Notes: generated by a model from the sequence alone, not told the origin. A DNA stretch of 64,000 nt from Carposina sasakii (GCA_014607495.2 CP053153.1:4154001-4218000); one strand, 5' to 3'; counted from the first letter of the stretch, positions 1 through 12,020 are shown. A program made the numbers and translations.

Positions 1-3000
1 CAACACTTGGTTCCCAATAACGAACCTGTGCTTAGCATTAGAACCCTTCTTCCTTTTGTCGATCTGTTCCCAAATATACGCCAGTATATCGTTAAACTTT
101 GGCGCTTTCAACTCCTCCGTTTGCACGTTGTCTCTGTCTTTCTTAGAGGTAGTTTCATCTAAGTTGACTGTTGTCTCTTTCTTGCATACGTTATTGACTA
201 CGTCTTCGATCTCGCTGGATCGCGAGGTTCCGTATAAACTTTTTCTGGCCTCGTTTGCAATATCGTCTTGCCTGTGAATAGTTATTTTTCAATCGCTGAA
301 TGTTATTGAAGTTTCAGTAAGCATGTACATAATATTTAACACTAGTGGACGCCCGCGACTCCGTCCGCGAGGACTGCAGAAAAAACAAAATGTCGAAATT
401 ATCCGGGATAAAAACATTTTCCCGGGATAAAAAGTAGCCTATATGTTAAGTGGGACCTGTCACAATATATTCCTGAAAACTGCATCGAAATCGGTCCAGC
501 CGTTTCTGAGATTAGCGTGCACGTATATCGATCCGTTACAATTTTATTATATGTATAGATAGATAGATATCACGTTGGTTGGTTAGTACGTGAATAAGGC
601 ACAAATATCCTGTGTGTTCGCTCATTCACTAACCCTCAAATCTGACAACCCATTATCGAGGTCAATGGCTTCAAGAAACTAAATTTTCGGGTAGTGGCTG
701 ATAAAATATTAGTTGTGTGACAAACGGACCTACCCAATAAGAGTGCCTGTACCCTAAAAGTGGACTATAGTGGTATATAGACTATAGTAGTAGCTGTAAC
801 CACACGCTTATGCAAGTAGTTTGACTAGTCACTACAAGGTGGTTTCTATGTAAATGGACAGGGCTACAGTGTTAGGATACTCCCCTCGTCCTATACTTCA
901 CCCCCGCTCAGCGGCACACTATTTTTGTATGAAAATATACTTAGCCGCTGCTCCTCTTTTATTTCTTTTCCATGGTAGTTACACAGAATTTTTCACTTCC
1001 ATGATCTTCTATATGTATGCTCATAATAACATACCTGTCGCCGCTAGCCAGTAATAACAAGTACCGCGCCGGTACATAGTCCTGCGGGAACACGCTCGAG
1101 CAATATCGCATGGAAATGTATCGAATCATCGGCTCGTCGCTGTGAATGTATCTGTAATGGAAATTATATGTTTCAATATCTTTTAGATACGATTAGAGTA
1201 AAATACTATTTATAGCTAGACGGTTCACAACGCTAACCAATAAAACCAAACACAAATTTAAAATTTGTGCAAGTGCCTTAAAAATTATATACAAAATTAT
1301 TTTGGGCTGATTTTCCAACAGTCAGATATGCTATGTATAGATTATAGTGGGCAAGTCATGTGCACCGAAAGAAACAGAACATTGTACTTATATTTAACTT
1401 TTATTTATTTACATGATTTATTCTTTACTGTCTGGTAAACTTGGTGTTTCTTCAGGGACAGGACTTTATTTATGACGTTTTAAGGTATATAAAAACTCCT
1501 TCGAGCATACTCACAAGTCCAACAAAGCGATGAGAGCCAACGCCTGCGGCTCATCGATGGCGGATGTCTTCGCCTTCTTGCTCTCCGAACCCTCAACCTC
1601 CATTGGTTCTGCTTCCGGTTCCGATTCCATCGCCTCCGGTTTATCTGCGTTACTTGCGTGTTCATTACTTTCATTATTTGTCAATAGTTATGTTATAGGA
1701 TTACCACGTGGGACTTAAGGCTCACTGGAGAAAATTGGGTGTGTAATTTGCACACTTCTGCCTCCTTGGGTGATATTGGCGTGACTATATTATGTAGTAT
1801 GTATGTAATTATGGATTAATTAATAACATATCAGCTGTCATGACGGACACGAGGAACTCGGGACATTCTCTCAAGCGATAAGCAGCAACTTGTCACGTGT
1901 TTTTTCGTGTATATAATGTATGTATGCATGTATGTATTAGTCAATAATTTCCGATCTTGAATAATTACTGCATATTAAATTCTCACTATTTCGGATTTGG
2001 GATCTGCACCTATTGTGTAACTTTTATAATGCACCGTTTGTAATTAAATTTTACCTTAGAAGTTTAATTGCAGATGTACAAGATCAAAGGCAAGTGTTTC
2101 TTTTTTCAGATAAATTCAAATTTAGGTGTCTCCAAAACCCAGTCAATCTATGATATAACAGCATTGGTAACACTTGAATCTTATGTGGTCACCATATACT
2201 TGCCTTGTATCAATTTCATGACAATAGATGGTAAAGTAAAAAGTTTTTCGCTCATCGTCCGAGTTAACGCCCGAGATTTATAGTCTACTTTTATAACAAA
2301 CAAGTTGCTAATATTGTACTACCGCCAATTTCACCACCCACGTGACCTTATTAAAGGTAAACTTTCTCACCATCAGTATTGATTCTGTAAGCGCCGGCCA
2401 TCTCAATCAGAGCGTCCCTTATCGCCGTCTTCATTTCGGGCGGCGCTTCTGGAATCTTCTTTACGAGTTCTTCGAGCACTGAGAACTGTCCGTTGACACA
2501 ATCCGGACATTTCATTGCCAGGCGACCTAATGGGATTAATTGGTTAAAACTAGAGTGCGTTTCGCCGTATAGTTCTGATATATGAAGGCGCTAGCTACTA
2601 TGTTTATGACCACATTTTCTGTTTAACTGCATACAAAAAATGTTAGTTCCGGTGAGTTGATAACTTGAATTTCTAAATAGAAACGCCATATATTTATATA
2701 AACGCCGTAAATCGCAAAATTTTTGCTTTCGCATTGCTTTTGCTAAATACGTAATAAGGTCCATACTCACCCAGGCACATGAAAGCTTTAGCGTGTTGTT
2801 CAGAGTGCTCCTCGGACCGAATCAGTTTAAACAAGCCCTGCAGAAACACCACCGCTACCTTCCTCAACTGGTTCACGTCACCACTGACAATGGAAAATAA
2901 ATAGAAGAAAACATTTACTTTAGCGATTAAAATCAAATATGTAGAAGAAAAGGTTTACTTTAGCGATTAATATACAACATGCAATTGTATGTTTTTTAAG

Positions 3001-6000
3001 TCTACACCGTGTCCCACTGCTGGGCAAAGGTCGCTCCGATTTGAGCCCATACTTGTCTTAATCCCACTTTTGTGGCCCACGCTGACTTAAAATACACACA
3101 GCTGTGTTCCCGAAATAGGGTAGTCAGAACTGCAGGATCATAGAGGAGATTGCACAGCCACGTTAACATAGCGGGGACAGATGTAAATGATCAGTAACAA
3201 GTTGCTAGCTTATCGCCTGATAGAATGCCCGAGTTCCGCACCCTGATTACGTAAACGCAATAGCAAAGCCGAAGCCGCGCGATCGCGATAATCTCGAGTG
3301 TGTGCGTGCGAGGTGCGGGGCGCGGGAGGACGCCGAGCGCTCCTTTCGCGCACGCACACACTCGAGATTATCGCGATCGCGCGGCTTCGGCATTGCTATT
3401 GCTTTTATGATATCAGGAGGTCGATTCTAATCAAGCCCTGCATCCTGCACCACACGCAGGACTGACAATAAATTATTAGAGCAAACCCAGCAAATTGTGG
3501 TAAGTGAAATATATTGTGCCTCTTTGAGACCCCAGATCTCAGAATAATCAATTTTCAATCTCAAAAGTGGACAGGTTCTTTGTATCTTCATAGCATTTTT
3601 TTTTTCATAACACCTACTCCTTGTACAGGGTCTATAGCCCACTATAGAGAACCTATTTCCAAAATTTGAAACTCGAAATCGTATGTTTATTTTTAAAGAT
3701 TATATGAACATTCCTGATTTGTTTAGGAATTCTCCATACTAACTGGAAAAATAAATATGTGATTGCGAGTCTGAAATTTTGTAGGTAGGTTCCTTTAAGT
3801 GGGCTGTTTACATAGCTTTTCACTTAACATACCCCTTTTGTTACACCCTTAGAACACCTTAGTACAATCAATAATTATACTCACTTGCTAATAACGTTCA
3901 GTAGAAACATGAGCGCCATGTTCCGTAGTCTCGAATTAGTGTTGGGGTCAAACAGGGACGAGAAAACTACCTGCAAGTATACATAGCTATATGCTACAAT
4001 GTCTAAGAAAAAACTTTAATCAAGGTATAAGCTATTCGGCCCCCTTATTACCTAACTAGCAAGAGCAAAGCGATAGCGAAAATTGTACAAAAATCGCTGA
4101 TTGATTGTCAAATTCGTATTACGTAAAATCTGCGTACAATGAATTTCAAAGGAATTTTGACATTTCAAGGCGAATATTGTACAATTTTCGCTATCGCTTT
4201 GCTTCGGCTTTGCTATTGCAAATTAGGTAATCACAGGGCCGTTTAATTTGTCAGATACTCCATATATTTTGCTGTCAAAAGTCAAGTATACCGAGGTTGT
4301 AACTTTAAGCGCAGTTTATTTGTAGCAGCTTAGGCTGGTTTTATAGTCACGCGTTTCGGAGATGTATGGGGTTAGTGGTTGCGTTTCAAAGTTGCACGGT
4401 TGAACAGCGCCGTTCGTGAATAAGGTCTAAAGGTCAACGTTAAACAGCGCGCTGCCCAACGGTGCGGCTAGCGGCGTGACTATAAAACTAGCATAAAGGT
4501 CTGTCCCTTTTTGTCTCAGCGATTCATGTTAAGAATGGAGAGCAACAGACCTGTCTAATTTTAAGTTTACATTTAAAAGTGGCGGTCAGAATCGACCATG
4601 ATGACAGCTATCTGGCTTATAATAGGCTATGATTGTCATAATTCCATTGTTATACAGCGATAGGGCTAGCCCAAGACAAGATACCTAATATTGCTTCAAC
4701 ACACCGGGTTGGCCGCGTGGTGCCGGCAGAGTAGAATTCGTACCACCCCATGTCTGCCCGTGGGTATCGTACGAGGCGATTAAGGGTTTCCGGGAGGTGA
4801 GCAGCAGAGCCTCCCGCGTTGACAACATAGTCCAAAATACAAACTGCGGTCACCAACCCGCCTGCCCAGCGTGGTGATTATGGGCAAATACCCCCCATGG
4901 CAGTCTTGTGGCATACCCCGGGGGAGGCCTTCGTCCAGCAGTGGACTGCAATAGGCTGATGATGATGACACCGGGTATCATACAGGCACCTTAATATCCC
5001 CGCTGTGTGTGAGATAAAGTAGTAAACTAAACTGCAATGCTCACCTGAACACAATGCGGGAATAATATGGCCGGTCCCGTCGCCTTGTTGAGGTACTGGA
5101 TTAGTTTCAACCGAAGCCGCGTGCACGCTGGTACCTGTATTTGAACAAACAAATAGATAATCATTGCAACATGGCAAAGCAAAAATGTATGTGTCAGAAC
5201 CGTAGCAAACAAAGGTTTGTGATCTCTGCCTACCCCTCCGGGAAAGAGGCAAGACTATGTACATTGTACATAATGGACGCCCGCGACTTCGTCCGCGTGG
5301 ACTGCAGAAAAAACGCGGATAAAAAATAGTCTATGTGTTAACCCAGGGTGTCAGCTAACTCCATGCCAAATTTTATTAAAATCCCTCTAGCCGTTTTTAC
5401 GTGAAAGAGTAACAAACATCCATCCATCCATACTCACAAACTTTCGCGTTTAGTAGAATGTGATAACTGACATTTTGATTTCAAATACGTAATAAAATAT
5501 CGGATGGAACTGCATCTCTCTCTTTGAAAAAAATTACCTATGCTAACTGAACATTTTCCTTCAGTTAGCATAGGCAATTTTTTAGAAAAAGCAATATTCC
5601 TGATCTAATTAAGATGATGGTCCGCTGGCCTTATTATAAGAGACGTTTGGTTTCCTTGACTTACCTTTCGATCATCAGCGGGCACTTTCAGTCCTCCCCA
5701 GGTGCCCAAATACAGGTGGTACAGTGGCGCCACGACAGCCGGCAGTGACCAGTCCACTGAACTAAAACCACAAAAATTGTATTCTTACATTCTTGTGTAT
5801 TAATACAGACAAATAACATAATGTAGTGGTTTAATAAAACAAATACAAAGGTAAATAGTTTCTTATACACTTGTACTACAGTTACTAACGCTCGTATCAC
5901 CTTTCTTTGACATAAAGAGTTTATTTTTCCTTGAGATAGCACTCAGGAGGAAAGATATTTAAAAATAAAATTATAGTGTTTCACAGAGTAAGAGGTTAGT

Positions 6001-9000
6001 TCCGAAATAGTACTTTGTTTTCTTTAACATAAAGAGTTTCCATTATGATAGGCTCCTATCATTGATGGTTGGCAGGAGGAAAGATATTTAAAAATAAAAT
6101 TATAGTGTGTTTCACAGTAAGTATAGTATTTTCTGTGTCACTGCATACAAAATGTTAGTTCCGAAATCAGGCATAGAAAGTATTCCATGAATTTGGTAGT
6201 AAATATATTTTAGCTAACACATACAGGGTAATTTATTTAGTTATTTTATTTACCTATTAGCCCTTATGAGTGGACTATTCGCGTGGTTGGCAATATCATC
6301 AGCGAATCGCAAGTGATTAAGACGACAACCATTTATATTTAGACCAAAGTCGTCCCAGAACCTAGAATCTGCGGCCGCTGTTGATAGGGAATGGGTGACG
6401 ATCACTTTTGCTGCGGTAGAAGCACTTCTGGATAATCTGTTTTACAGTGTGGTTGATGGTGCTGAAGTTCTTCCTAAACAGACTTTTTGATATCCTTAGA
6501 ACCTTGGCCAATAAAGTTTACTATCTCCTTTCTTATGTATAAGAATAATGTGGGATTCGCCCCATTGATTTGGGAAGTTCTGTGCGCAGAATGTCGTTGA
6601 ATACCGCTGCTAATAAAAATTGTTCCTCTCATCAGCTCATCGGAATCCGGTCCTGGTGCTTTTTCTAGCTTTTGGGAATTTATGGCCTTCTTGACCTCGC
6701 TTGGGAGTATAGTTGGTACGATGTTTAGGTTTATTTTGCTCATTTGCATTGTTAGGATGGAATATAAGTCTGTCGCTATTCGTTGAATTTTTTTTTTGGT
6801 GATAGTTTGGTTAGTTTTCATTTTGGGTCTAGTTCTTTTAAGGCTTTCTACCTCCTGTTTTTGCTCACTATCGCACTTTCTCATAATTGAAGGTTTTTTC
6901 CTTTTTCTGCACCGTAATGGCGGCGGCGGCTATATTTATTGTATTTTGACAGGCTAAATGTCGATCAATTGGTTTATCATAATCGTGTTTCGCAGGTCAT
7001 GCTAGGCTTGCTTATGGTGGTAAAGAAGCAATTACTCAGAATTTATTAATGTACATGAGTAAACAATAATCCGGTCCAGCAAGCTGAAGTGGCAATGGGC
7101 AGGGCACATAGCTCGAAGAACTGATGGCCGATGGAGTCGGAAAGTTCTAGAGTGGATACCACGTATCGGCAAACGCAGCGTGGGAAGGCCACCCGCGAGG
7201 TGGACGGGCCATCTGGCCAAGGTTGCGGGCGTCGGTTGGATGCAGGCGGCTTCCGACCGGTCGGAGTGGAGGTTGTTGGGGGAGGCCTATGTCCAACAGT
7301 GGACTTCTCAGGGCTGTAAATGATGATGATGAAACAATAATATTTTAATATAAAAATTCACATACCTCTTCCAACTGGTTAGGATTCAGTTGGTTCTTAT
7401 CAACAATCCTCTTGTAGGTTCTCATGCTCATTCCAGGAGGTACTTGGAATTCACTCTCACCTGCTGTTGGTAAAGCCCTAAAATAAACATTAGCATTGAA
7501 AGTTATAACATAAACTATGTATAAATATAACATAAAATATGGAAAAAATAGAACTAATACACTTACATTAATATTCTAGAATAATATTCAGAAATATTTC
7601 TATTTCTGTATTTTGGTGTTGTTACTAACATAAAGAAATACATAAACATTTTATAAACAATCAAAAACAGTACAAACCTATATGGCAGCAATAAGAGATC
7701 AGTAGAAAACCTTAAGACCAAGGCTGAGAGCTTTGGTTTCTCCTTTAAGTTCAGATCCTTTTCCTTTATGTCTCCTAACAGGGGCATAATTAACATCAGT
7801 ATTCTGAAATCATCAAAAATATAATTATAATGGCAACACTTATTATAAGAAAATCAAGAATAAGAAATAGATTTTTTATTACAAAAAAAAACATTCAATT
7901 GGTCCATCCCTTTTGGGGCTACAATGCCACAGGCATATACACACAATACAGTCAAACTTATAACACCCACCCATTTTATTTTTTGTATTAAACATCAGTA
8001 GATTAAATCTACATAGTCATATTCATCTAGTCATGAAGTTCTACCTTCAATTTTGATACACTAATGATAAAGTGAAAATTGTACGCTGGGTGTAGTGTAG
8101 AAACAATAATCATACCCATCCTGATGGGGTTGTGGCTTATCCTCAATAGCCTCCAACAGTGTCGGAGCCAGGGCCAGCTGCTGCTCACGAGGAAGGCGAG
8201 GGAACCCCATGGTTATGTAGATGATGGTGAAGTTCTAAAATGATTATACTAGTGTAAGAGTTCTATAAGTTTTATGAAACAATATGTATTATTACAATTA
8301 TTAGTAGTAACTGGGCAAGATTTAAATGAAAAAAAAACCATTACTAACTTCAGTGGCACTATTCTAGAAATACAATAACAAAAATGCCTGTAGTCTACAA
8401 GGTAATGTAAGTAATATAATGAAAAACATACCACAAGAAGGTAAAATAAAAACATTGTAAGAAAAACTCAGACAAAGAGCTTTATGTCATGATTTCCTAC
8501 TGATTAGAACGCATAAAATAAGGTATACTTACAATAATGAAGCTGTTACTAGCAGGATCTTTATACAGCTGCAGTAAAGTATCTACAGGCAGCTGTACTT
8601 CATTACGGCACTTCACTCTCTTGTTCACATGGACTAGCAATTCCATCACCTTAGTGCGAACCTGAGATAAACATTCAGACTTATATTATCCCATCAATGA
8701 CTTGAAAATACATGTTAACTGCGAAAATACTCACATAATACTTATTTAGTTGTTGTTAAAAAATTGTTTTCTAAAGAGTGAAGAGATCTGTAAATTTTGC
8801 CTGCATTTTGTGTACATATATAAATGTTTGCTTAGTTTATAACAAATATTTTGCAGAACAAACCTGTTCATGAGGTGATGACAATTTTAAAATTACAGGA
8901 GGTAGAAATCTACTGAGGCAGCTTTCCAGCTGCTCATCTGAATCCGCATTTCCCAGGCGTAAGAAGACCCGGTCCAGCAGAACTGTAACAGGGGTACGTA

Positions 9001-9138
9001 ATATAACAAATTAATACGTACATATAGAACGGGGCCAATAACTTTTGTTTGTGCTGTCTGAAAGTAACTCGGTTGTATTAACTTACGCAAATCTTTAGAA
9101 CAATCCGTTTCGCCGTCGGTAACTTCCATTTCAGACAT
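1..9138 (-). CDS. ECM29: Proteasome adaptor and scaffold protein ECM29 (partial, N-terminal third)
   Basis: HEAT-repeat adaptor (ECPAS in mammals) that tethers the 20S core to the 19S regulatory particle and links proteasomes to endosomes and motors. Exons in coding order: 9087-9138, 8864-8982, 8533-8661, 8116-8234, 7678-7803, 7366-7477, 5665-5756, 5045-5134, 3885-3970, 2771-2883, 2371-2526, 1515-1644, 1035-1151 and 271 down to the window edge. The ATG at 9138 gives [10 protein letters not shown]. Family blocks seen directly are [51 protein letters not shown] and [19 protein letters not shown]. Junctions have GT/AG ends and matching phase, except between 7366 and 5756, where the phases clash and about 45-50 expected residues are absent. 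About 570 residues lie here; the family is usually about 1,800, so the C-terminal two thirds are beyond position 1. Exon 12 (1515-1644) is a Glu/Pro-rich linker typical of fast-evolving loops. Family identity is very sure. Confidence 0.93.
343..572 (+). mobile_element. Dispersed 'gacgcccgcgactccg' element, copy 1
   Basis: This is a complete-looking copy, in the ECM29 intron between the exons at 1035-1151 and 1-271. It ends in a short (AGAT)n run. Confidence 0.65.
795..975 (-). mobile_element. Dispersed repeat F, copy 1
   Basis: taaccacacgcttatgcaag to ccgctgctcctcttttattt is the inverse of 49385-49560. A partial relative lies at about 12855-13050. It contains atgacgtcatggcc-type sequence in the longer copies. 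Non-coding; class unknown. Confidence 0.6.
3092..3238 (+). mobile_element. Dispersed short element D, copy 1
   Basis: Blocks cagctgtgttcccgaaatag, agcggggacagatgtaaatg and acaagttgctagcttatcgc. At least six other copies or fragments: 44042-44215, 62834-63060, 49690-49830, and reversed 24880-24990, 30180-30350 and about 1846-1910. Non-coding, retroelement-like. Confidence 0.6.
3241..3410. mobile_element. Long near-perfect hairpin (tgattacgtaa-type MITE)
   Basis: The arms 3257-3310 and 3349-3402 are 54 bases each with one mismatch, separated by 38 GC-rich bases. The outer sequence tgattacgtaa matches the ends of 41699-41811 and 51167-51295. It lies in the ECM29 intron between exons at 3885 and 2883. 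Confidence 0.85.
3624..3851. mobile_element. Hairpin MITE family A, copy 1 (left end shortened)
   Basis: It starts tacagggtctatagcccact and ends ttttgttacaccctt. The left arm lacks about 40 bases present in the other copies. Family A: TA-flanked, about 260 bases, long inverted repeats, no coding sequence; probably a Tc1/mariner-type MITE. It lies in an ECM29 intron. Confidence 0.7.
4036..4240. mobile_element. Palindromic MITE (agcaaagcgatagcgaaaat family), copy 1
   Basis: The left arm agcaaagcgatagcgaaaat and right arm attttcgctatcgctttgct are inverted; the middle contains ttgattgtcaaattcgtatt. It ends next to aattaggtaatcac. Copies lie at about 11673-11862 and 16775-16922. Confidence 0.75.
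4760..4972 (+). mobile_element. Short element sharing the RTE 3' tail, copy 1
   Basis: The unit runs from cgaggcgattaagggtttcc through accaacccgcctgcccagcg to the RTE-like tail (gggggaggccttcgtccagc) and GATGATGATG. The tail matches that of the coding RTE fragment at 33285-34060, but the body has no coding capacity. This looks like a SINE or internally deleted derivative mobilised by the RTE element. Confidence 0.65.
5195..5270 (+). mobile_element. LINE tail fragment (ctccgggaaagagg type)
   Basis: This short copy of the same 3' end as at 13355-13940 (tctgcctacccctccgggaa) lies just upstream, in the gene sense, of the ECM29 exon at 5045-5134. Confidence 0.6.
5271..5460 (+). mobile_element. 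Dispersed 'gacgcccgcgactccg' element, copy 2
   Basis: This is a shortened and diverged copy in an ECM29 intron (tggacgcccgcgacttcgtc, then a body lacking part of the middle and ending near tttagtagaatgtgat). Confidence 0.55.
5527..5583. repeat. Short perfect stem-loop
   Basis: The arms attacctatgctaactga and tcagttagcataggcaat (one mismatch) with A/T-rich extensions and a 10-base loop. It lies in an ECM29 intron. It could be a MITE relic; no miRNA family is recognised. Confidence 0.7.
5900..6165 (+). repeat. Two-unit tandem duplication (period about 129)
   Basis: caggaggaaagatatttaaa with aataaaattatagtgt occurs at about 5944 and 6073, with the flanking ataaagagttt and ttagttccgaaat also repeated. 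The ttagttccg block is found again near 2641. It lies in the ECM29 intron with the missing exon. Confidence 0.7.
6240..6900 (-). mobile_element. Decayed RTE-type LINE reverse transcriptase
   Basis: Minus-strand frames read [20 protein letters not shown] followed by DSDELMRG, the N-terminal RT motif, and near 6290-6310 a RFADDI catalytic box. Many breaks are present. It occupies the ECM29 intron where one exon appears to be missing. Confidence 0.7.
7070..7335 (+). mobile_element. RTE-type LINE 3' end
   Basis: The plus-strand frame corresponds to [20 protein letters not shown], then [12 protein letters not shown] and [13 protein letters not shown], and ends in TGATGATGATGA. It is the C-terminus and tail of an RTE LINE, directly next to ECM29 exon 6. 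Confidence 0.8.
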
Positions 9139-9300
9139 TTCCAAAATCACAATCTTCTAGTTAGAGTTGTTTTAACAAAGTAAGAGAACTTTGTTTAGAT
9201 AGAAACAGAATTATTTCAGAAACCAGACAGAATGATGATGATCGGCAAAAAATACACACAACTTTGCACACAACTAAAATGTTGCCAACTCCACGCTCCG
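9139..9300 (-). promoter_or_regulatory. ECM29 5' UTR and proximal promoter region
   Basis: This is the sequence directly upstream of the ECM29 start. No clear TATA box is visible. A GTG in frame 12 bases upstream (about 9150) is not a likely start because two ATGs follow at once. A block at about 9252-9312 (…cacaactttgcacacaact…gctccgttggt) is repeated at 10144-10220 beyond a mariner remnant, so part of the upstream region has been duplicated. Confidence 0.4.
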
Positions 9301-10090
9301 TTGGTTACTACGAGGGGGCGTTTTTAAGTTCGCGGAATCGGGGGTAAGACGTGGAAATAAAAATACAAGTTTATTTTTCCTTTTCAATATATTCTCCTGC
9401 AACCCTAATACATTTTTCAGATCTTTCAATTAGCTAATGTATACCCTCGAAAAAAAATCTGAAAAATAAGATGAAACTGCTTCCTTAACTTCTTCATCGC
9501 TTGAGAACTTCTTCCCCCGTTCTTTTTTCATTTTTGGAAAGAGATAATAATTACTGGGAGCCAGGTCCTAAAATATCGAAGCCCACCTTATGCAGGGAAG
9601 CCAACGCAACACGCTCTTGTGCACAGGCGCGTTGTCGTGCAGAAGGAGGACAACTTTGGTTAAATTGCTTCCTTTAATCGCTCTAAGATTGAAGCGTAGT
9701 ATTCTCGGTTATGGAGACACCTTTATCTTTATAATCTATCAACAAGATTCCTTCTGAGTCCCATTGTCGCCATTTTTCCCGCCGACTGTGACACCTTCTT
9801 TGGTGGTGGTGTACCTTTTTTGTGCCACTGCATAGAATCTTGTTTGGACTCAGGTTCATAATTGAACCCAAGTTGTAACAATTGTCAATACTCCATCCTG
9901 GTCTTCATTACAGAGGTAGACGCGCTGTTGTTTTTGAACATTCTCGGCACCCACCTTTACTTTGGTCATGCCGAGATGACGTGAAGAATTTTAAATATGG
10001 TTGTATCGGATACTATTTCTGCGAGCTGTTTCTTCTTTAGTCTAGCACAGTATTAATTTTTCCACTTTTTTAATTAAGTGGTCATGATGG
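9297..10090 (-). pseudogene. Degenerate mariner transposase (Tc1/mariner superfamily)
   Basis: On the minus strand the broken frames read LLLHDNAPVHKSVLRWL, then DLAPSNYYLFPKMKKERGKK, and upstream WDSEGILLIDYKDKGVSI. These are the HDNAPxH and DLAPSDYxLFP signatures of mariner transposase around its last two catalytic aspartates, with stops and frame breaks between. A polyadenylation-like AATAAA follows near 9355. It is a dead copy. It is flanked by two copies of the sequence that lies just upstream of ECM29 (9252-9312 and 10144-10220). Confidence 0.8.
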
Positions 10091-11335
10091 CCGAGGATGA
10101 GGCCCTGCCTTGCTTAAAAAGGGTATGCCACTTATAAAAAAAGATACACACAACTTTGCACACAACTATTCTTCCCAAAGTTGTTGCCAATGGCCCTCCT
10201 ATTTATACGCTCCGTTGGTAAAAATACCCTCTATGTGCTTAAATATTTTTGCTTTTTTGAGATAATCTACTTTTTTCGGCACACAACTGCATTATATTCG
10301 TATCTAGATTTTAATGGCGTTTTTGCAACTGAAATGGGTTTATAACAAAACCTAAAAGCAAATTTTTAAACCAAGCAACATCATTTGTATTGACATTAGG
10401 CTCCAATTATCTTTTATTAAATTATTCAGTTCTGGAGGCATACACAGATTGAGATATCTGTTGTTATTCAATTTTTGCAAACAACTCTTAAAAACAAAAG
10501 TCCACAGGACTGTCCCCAAAACAAAGAAAAATCCCGTGTTTTATTACAATTCAACATACACAAAACAAACACTTTTGTCAAGATTTATAATAAACTTAGT
10601 GACATACCTACTAATGAGAAAAGTCGGTAGGTAACTACACATTATATTTTTTGTCCCTACAATATGTATAATATGACTATAAATATTAAGGAAGAGTGGG
10701 AGAATATATTATTAATGTTGATAAAATGGGCCTAACTAAATAGAATAATAAGAAATAAATAAATAGAATAAGAATTTCTATAAAAAAGGGGATAATTGAC
10801 TAGGGAGAACAAAACTGATTTAATATTATCAAATAGAGAAAAAAAATTAATTCCTAAGTTGGAAACACTTATTTACTTTGACAGTTTGATTTTTTAATAA
10901 ATTTTTGTACATTTGGCAATGGTACACAAGAAACATTCATCTTTGTGCCATTTCAAATGTCTCAAAACTAAAAGCCGCCCCGCAACTTATAATTTCCGCT
11001 TACAAGGAACAAACCAAAAACGCAAATGAACTGCCCAAAGACATGGCCATCACGTCATTTTAGTTCTACCTTATTCGCCGCTAATAAAATACAATAGGTT
11101 TTTTTGGTGATGCCATGGATTATTTAGTCGCCTGCCTTTATCCATTATTTTTTGTGGCAGCGCACTACGCGACTCTTTGCTTTTTCCTGGCTGCCTGCCT
11201 GACGCAAACTATACATAAAAATATTCGGTACGTAGTCCTTTTACCCGAGAAAACGCATTTACACATTCACCATCTGCGTGTGCGGTGGCACAGAATCTCT
11301 CCTTAGAGAGTAAGTATATTCTTTGCACAGAATAT

Positions 11336-11599
11336 TACAGGGTGTAACAAAAAGGGTATGTTAACGCGAAAAGCTATGTAAATAGCCCACTATAGAGAAC
11401 CTATCCACAAAATTTGAGACCCGAAATCACATGTTTATTTTTCCTGATAGTATGGAGAATTTTTTAATATCTCGGAAATTTTCATACAATCTTGAAAAAT
11501 AAAAATGCGATTTCGAGTCTCAAATTTTGTGATAGGTTCTCTATAGTGGGCTATTTACATAGCTTTTCGCTTAACATACCTTTTTTGTTACATCCTGTA
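11336..11599. mobile_element. Hairpin MITE family A, copy 2
   Basis: The ends are tacagggtgtaacaaaaagg and ttgttacatcctgta. The arms carry agcccactatagagaaccta and its inverted match. Intergenic. Confidence 0.75.
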
Positions 11600-11672
11600 C
11601 AGGCTTTGACTATGAATTATAGGTTTGTACAGTGGGATATGGGGGACTGACTAAAACGGTGTCGGCAGACTA

Positions 11673-11862
11673 GAATAGCAAAAGCAAAGCATAAGCAAAG
11701 CGATAGTAAAAATATTACAAAATTCGCTGATTGCTTGTCAAATTAGTATTATGTACGTAAAATAAATTTTAAAGGAATTTTGACATTTCAACGTGAATAT
11801 TGTAGAATTTTCGCTATCGCAAAATATGCTTCAGCTTTGCTATTGCAAATTAAGTGATCGGG
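11673..11862. mobile_element. Palindromic MITE (agcaaagcgatag family), copy 2
   Basis: This is a diverged copy of 4036-4240 (aagcaaagcgatagtaaaaa, then ttttcgctatcgcaaaatat), intergenic, directly followed by the RTE-tailed element at 11856-12020. Confidence 0.65.
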
Positions 11863-12020
11863 GGATGGTTTCCGGGAGGTGGGCTGCTGCCCGTGTTGAC
11901 GTCAATGACGAAATAACCCGAAAATCACACTGCGATCACCAACCTGCCTGCCCAGCAGTAGCCTTGTGGCCTGCGCTAGGGGAGGCCTACATCCAGCAGT
12001 GGACTGCAATAGGCTGATGT
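11856..12020 (+). mobile_element. Short element sharing the RTE 3' tail, copy 2
   Basis: This is a shorter copy of the element at 4760-4972 (ggtttccgggaggtgggctg, then caacctgcctgcccagcagt and gggaggcctacatccagcag), ending at aggctgatg. Confidence 0.6.

Noticed and set aside
56..277. Plus-strand open frame at the left edge
   Set aside because: It is the antisense shadow of an ECM29 exon on the minus strand.
5527..5583. microRNA precursor
   Set aside because: The stem is short and fully complementary, with A/T ends; no seed of a known family is recognised, so a relic repeat is as likely.
9139..9150. Upstream GTG start for ECM29
   Set aside because: Animal genes rarely start at GTG and an ATG follows four codons later with the family-like start.
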